Source of the DNA: Streptococcaceae bacterium | GTDB lineage: Bacteria; Bacillota; Bacilli; Lactobacillales; Streptococcaceae | Direction: 5' to 3' | NCBI GenBank assembly: GCA_031270215.1 | Contig: JAISYB010000201.1 | Span: forward strand, 1-9,622 | Length of the DNA: 9,622 bases | Shown here: piece after piece, positions 6,366 through 9,622 of the stretch | Position numbering within the stretch: position 1 is the stretch's first letter | Layout: each line of letters opens with the position of its first letter | The notes under the pieces: generated by a model | Told to the model about the DNA's origin: nothing | Databases searched by the model: none | What the model saw: the letters and a program-made list of their open reading frames with translations, nothing else | Translations under genes and position numbers: made by a program

Positions 6366-8345
6366 TTAACTCTCCGTCCCATAGATTTCATTTGCACGTT
6401 GATCAATAATTGTTACCAGATCCGTCCTAACTTCTGCAACTGTTTTGTCACGACATTGCGCAGCTGCATTGTTAAAATGTCCACCGCCGCCAAGCTCCTC
6501 CATAATCAATTGAACATTAATTGCGCCCTTACTCCTTGCCGAGATACCGATACTTGTCTGACTTCTCCGAGTGATGACAAACGATGCGTTAATTCCCGAC
6601 ATCGACAGCAGAGTGTCCGCTGCTTGAGCTGTCGTTACCGAGCTATATATCACATCATCTGCACCTTCTGAGATTACCATCTCATCTTTAATAAATGCGA
6701 CCGTACTGATCAATTGATTAATCTCCAAAAAATTATCCAAATCGTTTGCCAGAAGATCTTGTACCTGATTGGCATCTGCTCCCATTGATTTTAAAAAGCT
6801 TGCCACATCAAAGGTTCTTGAGGTCGCACGCACCGCAAAATTTTTCGTGTCAACAACGATCCCAGCTAGCAGAATCGTGCTCTCTAAGCGGCTTAAGCGC
6901 AACTCTCGTCTTGATTGGAACTGAATAAGCTCACACACTAGCTCTGAGGCACTACTTGCCCCGCTTTCGATATAGCTTAATAATGGATTCTTTGGAAAGT
7001 CATCACTTCTTCTGTGATGGTCAATAATAACCACTTTGCCAAAGGCAAGATAGACCTCTTCGTTTAAAGTCAAGCTTGGTTTTGAATGATCAACCATGAC
7101 GAGTAGGCTGTTGGGTGTAATCAAATCAAGACATTCACTCGGAGAGATTAAACTCTCAAAGAGCTGTGGTGCTTGTTTTAATAGCTCCTTTGCCCTAGCA
7201 ACATCTTTAAGCTCCTGTGTTTCATCATAGAGGATATATGACTTCTTGCCGAGATTTCTCGCCAGATAAGCAACTCCCAAGGAGGCTGCCAAGGCATCCA
7301 TATCCAGCAATTGATGTCCCATGACAAATATCTGGTCGCTTGCTTGCATAATTCCTTTTAAAGCAGTTGCCATTGCGCGAGTTCTAACCCGCGTTCTTTT
7401 AACAACCGAAGCAGTTTTACCGCCAAAATAAATCGGCTTGCCACTCTCATTATCTTCTTTAACTACAACCTGATCGCCACCACGCACTAAAGCAATATCT
7501 AAATTATTGAGCGCAACACTACCGATATTAGCTGTATTCCCAATCCCGTAGGCAATCCCAATTGAGAGCGTAAACGGTGCTTCTGCTTCTTTTGCCATTG
7601 TCTTAAATTCTTCTAAAATTAAAAATTTATCAGCCATCATCTTTTCAAGTGAGCGGTATTGCGAGAAGAAAAAGAACTTTTCAGCAGAAATCTTCCGATA
7701 AAATGTCTTATTTTCCTTCGCCCAATCGCTGATAATCGAAGTAATCTTGGTATTTATGACGGAAATTTCTTTCTCGTCCATCTTCTCAGTTCCATCATCA
7801 TAATTATCCACCTGAATAATTCCAACAACTGACTGTCTTTGTGACATCTCATGCTTAATCCGCTGTTCTCCTGAAACGTCTAGAAAGTAAATCAAGCCTT
7901 CCTGCTCATGAATGTAGAAATAATATTGCTTGTCGCCAATTGTCAAAATTGATTGTCCATCATCAACTAATTGGAAAATCAGCTCAACATCTTCCTTAGT
8001 CATCTGACCGTCAAAATTGGCATACGCTAAGATAGTATAAGGGTTCATCCAAATGATTTCCTTTGTTTCTCTATCATATCTGACAATCCCCGCAGGCAAT
8101 GTTTCTAAAACATCTCGCATCGCTTCTTCTGCATGCTTATTCGTATAAGCAATGACCTCTTCTCTCTCCAAAAGCAACTCGCGATAAATCCTAAATGAGA
8201 AGTACAAAACAACAACGCTCAATAGAAAGAACCAAAAAATTCGCCAGAGATTGTTCGGCAAAAACCAAATGCCGAAACATTCAATAATAAAAGTAATTAG
8301 AAACAACAGGATCACTTGATTTGTTGAAAATTCACTTTTTCTCAT
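6366..8345 (-). CDS. gdpP: Cyclic-di-AMP phosphodiesterase GdpP
   Basis: GdpP is a membrane-bound enzyme that hydrolyses the second messenger c-di-AMP to pApA and so tunes potassium and osmolyte balance, wall stress and beta-lactam tolerance. The 659-residue product has the full family layout: two N-terminal membrane helices (about 10-30 and 34-53), a degenerate PAS domain (about 75-160), a degenerate GGDEF domain (about 170-300), then DHH (from about 335) and DHHA1 (to about 645). Metal and catalytic motifs are intact: GHQLLDMDA (H344, D348, D350), MVDH (D419, H420), IDHHRR (D442-H444), VVDT (D499) and GGGGHFNNAA (619-628). The ATG at 8345 is preceded by GGAGAG, and an extended -10 promoter lies about 50 bases upstream. 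rplI follows with a one-base gap. Nothing suggests inactivation. Confidence 0.97.
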   Translation of the reverse strand: MRKSEFSTNQVILLFLITFIIECFGIWFLPNNLWRIFWFFLLSVVVLYFSFRIYRELLLEREEVIAYTNKHAEEAMRDVLETLPAGIVRYDRETKEIIWMNPYTILAYANFDGQMTKEDVELIFQLVDDGQSILTIGDKQYYFYIHEQEGLIYFLDVSGEQRIKHEMSQRQSVVGIIQVDNYDDGTEKMDEKEISVINTKITSIISDWAKENKTFYRKISAEKFFFFSQYRSLEKMMADKFLILEEFKTMAKEAEAPFTLSIGIAYGIGNTANIGSVALNNLDIALVRGGDQVVVKEDNESGKPIYFGGKTASVVKRTRVRTRAMATALKGIMQASDQIFVMGHQLLDMDALAASLGVAYLARNLGKKSYILYDETQELKDVARAKELLKQAPQLFESLISPSECLDLITPNSLLVMVDHSKPSLTLNEEVYLAFGKVVIIDHHRRSDDFPKNPLLSYIESGASSASELVCELIQFQSRRELRLSRLESTILLAGIVVDTKNFAVRATSRTFDVASFLKSMGADANQVQDLLANDLDNFLEINQLISTVAFIKDEMVISEGADDVIYSSVTTAQAADTLLSMSGINASFVITRRSQTSIGISARSKGAINVQLIMEELGGGGHFNNAAAQCRDKTVAEVRTDLVTIIDQRANEIYGTES

Positions 8346-8395
8346 AAGCTCTCCATTTCAATTTATAGCATATCCCTAAATTCATTATCTCTGTC

Positions 8396-8404
8396 ATTAT
8401 ATCA
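8396..8404 (-). promoter_or_regulatory. Extended -10 promoter of gdpP-rplI
   Basis: The sequence TGATATAAT (8404-8396) is a perfect -10 hexamer with the upstream TG of an extended -10 element. At a 17-base distance the -35 region is TCCACT, a poor match, which is common for extended -10 promoters. Transcription would begin near 8389, about 45 bases before the gdpP ATG. It lies downstream of the glycosyltransferase terminator, so gdpP has its own start. Confidence 0.7.
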
Positions 8405-8454
8405 TAAGTCCTATCGACAGTGGATAATCGTGTGTTTTTCTTTATGATAATCAC

Positions 8455-8490
8455 AAAAAAGCAAGCCAACTCCTAGAAGAGATTTGGCTT
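8455..8490 (-). terminator. Terminator of the glycosyltransferase gene
   Basis: AAGCCAA (8490-8484 on the minus strand) and TTGGCTT (8469-8463) form a seven-pair stem, extended by CTC/GAG inside after a small bulge. The right arm is followed by GCTTTTTTG, a clear U tract in minus-strand RNA. It lies about 50 bases after the glycosyltransferase stop and separates that gene from gdpP. Confidence 0.8.
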
Positions 8491-8541
8491 ACTGATAAAA
8501 AATGTCTTAGATATTTCGCCTGTCACATACTAGGATTCTCA

Positions 8542-9567
8542 TCACACTTGCTCCAACAAACCCTTACCTGCTAATAATTCGCCGTAAAAAGTTAGATTCC
8601 CGAATTCGTCATATGGGGTTATATTTTGCTTATGGGTCAACTTATAAATGCAAGTATCTCTTGCTAAGATTTCTTGAAACTGTGATGAACTCGCAGTTTT
8701 CCAGCTTGATGTTTCAATATTATTATCTGGAATTTTATGATAACCTTTGACAAATTCCAAATTTTCAGTCGTTAATAACCTATAAAAATAGAACATGTAA
8801 AAATAAACAATCGAAACATAATTCTCTTTTGCAAAATATTTCTCAAACATTTGGCACATTGCCAAATATAAATGACTACCTTTTCTGGCTGCAATGATAT
8901 TAGTTTGGTAATAAGATAATATATCTCCATGAATTCCACTGATAATTCCACTGATTTTAATGTTTTTAGCATTCCAAAAATCAAAATCAGTCACAATTGC
9001 CGGATCTAAATCTTTATATGCAAAACAGGTTGCATCTAACCAAATTCCACCATGTTCATACATCAATTTATCACGAATATAATCCGAAAAATGGGCATGT
9101 ATAATTTTACCGGCTTGATATTTTTCTAAAATATACTGCGGAATTTCTAAATAATTTGCAAGCGTTTCAAGTGATAAAGCAATGTGCTCAAAGCCAATAT
9201 TTTTTGCCATTATTCTTTGTGACTCAAAACACTTTTGAACCAACTCAGGCGCATTTTCTTCCCCTTGTAGCCAAATTGACCAAACAATTTTAGCACCATT
9301 CTCCGTCGGTAATTTTGAATAATCTGTTGTGATTATTTGACCAAAATTTTTACGTAAAAATTTATCAATATAGTTATCATAACTTTTCATCCAAAAAATA
9401 GATAGAGGTTTAGTCAGTGAATATCGCCGAAAAATTTTAGCGAAAGCTCGACAAAGAAAAAGCCATTTATTTGGACTAGATTTCCATACATTTAGAATAA
9501 TTTCTGTTCTGTTCTGTTCTGTTCTGTTCTGTTCTGTTCTGTTCTGTTCTGTTCTGTTCTGTGTCAT
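8542..9567 (-). CDS. Capsular polysaccharide synthesis glycosyltransferase, phase-variable, in frame (ON)
   Basis: This 341-residue protein belongs to the Caps_synth group of GT32-like sugar transferases and probably adds a sugar to capsule or another surface polysaccharide from the cytoplasmic side. Residues 1-22 are repeat-encoded (QNRTE four times). A basic linker (about 35-75) follows, then the domain: KIVWSIWLQGEENAPELV (93-110), a family hallmark, and HAHFSDYIRDKLMYEHGG with IWLDAT (157-180), the SD..R..L...GGIWLDAT signature that stands where GT32 enzymes carry DxD. I see no signal peptide. The ATG at 9567 has AAGGGGGA ten bases upstream and begins two codons before the repeats. With 11 units the enzyme is in frame; either other frame stops within about nine codons. 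The gene is monocistronic by its terminator, is more A/T-rich than its neighbours by eye, and sits apart from any visible polysaccharide cluster, which suggests acquisition. Donor and acceptor are unknown. Confidence 0.9.
   Translation of the reverse strand: MTQNRTEQNRTEQNRTEQNRTEIILNVWKSSPNKWLFLCRAFAKIFRRYSLTKPLSIFWMKSYDNYIDKFLRKNFGQIITTDYSKLPTENGAKIVWSIWLQGEENAPELVQKCFESQRIMAKNIGFEHIALSLETLANYLEIPQYILEKYQAGKIIHAHFSDYIRDKLMYEHGGIWLDATCFAYKDLDPAIVTDFDFWNAKNIKISGIISGIHGDILSYYQTNIIAARKGSHLYLAMCQMFEKYFAKENYVSIVYFYMFYFYRLLTTENLEFVKGYHKIPDNNIETSSWKTASSSQFQEILARDTCIYKLTHKQNITPYDEFGNLTFYGELLAGKGLLEQV
9502..9560 (-). repeat. Pentanucleotide tract (AGAAC)x11 plus AGAA at the glycosyltransferase N-terminus
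   Basis: Eleven perfect copies of AGAAC on the minus strand (9560-9506) are followed by a partial copy AGAA. The tract starts seven bases after the first base of the ATG and encodes QNRTE repeats without a stop in any frame. The current length keeps the glycosyltransferase in frame; 8 or 14 units would also do so, while 9, 10, 12 or 13 would not. Just behind the tract one wrong frame meets TAA (AAA TTA TTC TAA) and the other meets TAG a few codons later. Confidence 0.97.
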
Positions 9568-9596
9568 TATAAAATTTCCCCCTTGTGGTTTGTCAA
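9568..9596 (-). promoter_or_regulatory. Leader of the glycosyltransferase: TTGACAAA, Shine-Dalgarno, TTTTAT before ATG
   Basis: The 29 bases before the ATG read TTGACAAA, six bases, GGGGGA, AA, TTTTAT, one base, then ATG, the same order and nearly the same spacing as the acyltransferase leader at 529-558. AAGGGGG is the ribosome binding site. TTGACA (9596-9591) and a perfect TATAAT (9571-9566) are 19 bases apart, but that -10 box overlaps the start codon, so such a promoter would begin transcription inside the repeats and lose the ATG. A better -10 candidate is TATACT at 9611-9606, whose -35 would fall outside the window. Confidence 0.6.
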
Positions 9597-9622
9597 TGCT
9601 TTTTTAGTATATCAAAAATTAA

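Noticed and set aside
6365..6406. Longer rplI starting at the ATG at 6406
   Set aside because: The 14 extra residues are unlike any L9, would overlap gdpP, and the ATG at 6364 has the ribosome binding site and the family N-terminus.
738..8984. Open frames on the plus strand and a second minus frame at 8772-8984
   Set aside because: All lie inside or largely overlap strong genes in other frames, have no family resemblance and no ribosome binding sites that I can see.
471..9560. The two pentanucleotide tracts as CRISPR-like arrays or assembly artefacts
   Set aside because: Units are five bases without spacers; each sits precisely behind an ATG with a good ribosome binding site and unique flanks, and the unit sequences differ between loci, which fits contingency repeats.

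Overview
The window looks like a chromosomal stretch of a low-GC Gram-positive of the order Lactobacillales, most likely Streptococcaceae (Streptococcus/Lactococcus-like). The evidence is strong purine-rich ribosome binding sites, the mltG-greA and gdpP-rplI pairs, and a P-type cation ATPase preceded by a yybP-ykoY manganese riboswitch, an arrangement known from Lactococcus lactis (yoaB) and streptococci. The genus cannot be fixed by reading alone. Every gene I can support lies on the minus strand, so the window reads biologically from its right end to its left end.

Layout in direction of transcription. (1) 9567-8542: a capsular-polysaccharide-type glycosyltransferase whose first 21 codons or so are a pentanucleotide tract, 11 complete copies of AGAAC; the frame is open (ON). 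A terminator follows. (2) 8345-5912: gdpP (c-di-AMP phosphodiesterase), then rplI (ribosomal protein L9) one base downstream, ended by a strong terminator. (3) 5787-2804: a promoter, a yybP-ykoY Mn2+ riboswitch whose 3' P1 strand is shared with an intrinsic terminator, and a 928-residue Ca2+/Mn2+-type P-type ATPase. (4) 2691-571: a promoter, mltG (peptidoglycan terminase, TTG start) and greA (transcript cleavage factor), probably one operon. (5) 528-1: an acyltransferase-3 family membrane protein, cut by the window edge. Directly after its ATG it carries 11 copies of AGAGC, and here the count puts the ATG out of frame (OFF).

The part of most interest is the pair of genes bracketing the housekeeping block. 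Both are predicted cell-surface carbohydrate-modifying enzymes. Both have a pentanucleotide tract immediately behind the start codon, the two repeat units differ at one base, and both have the same upstream layout (TTGACAAA, then a GGGG Shine-Dalgarno, then TTTTAT, one base and ATG). One is in frame and the other is not. This looks like a modular phase-variable start cassette that lets glycosyl and acyl decoration of the surface switch independently by slipped-strand mispairing. The housekeeping genes between them look ordinary. The manganese riboswitch is a second clear regulatory element, of a known class.
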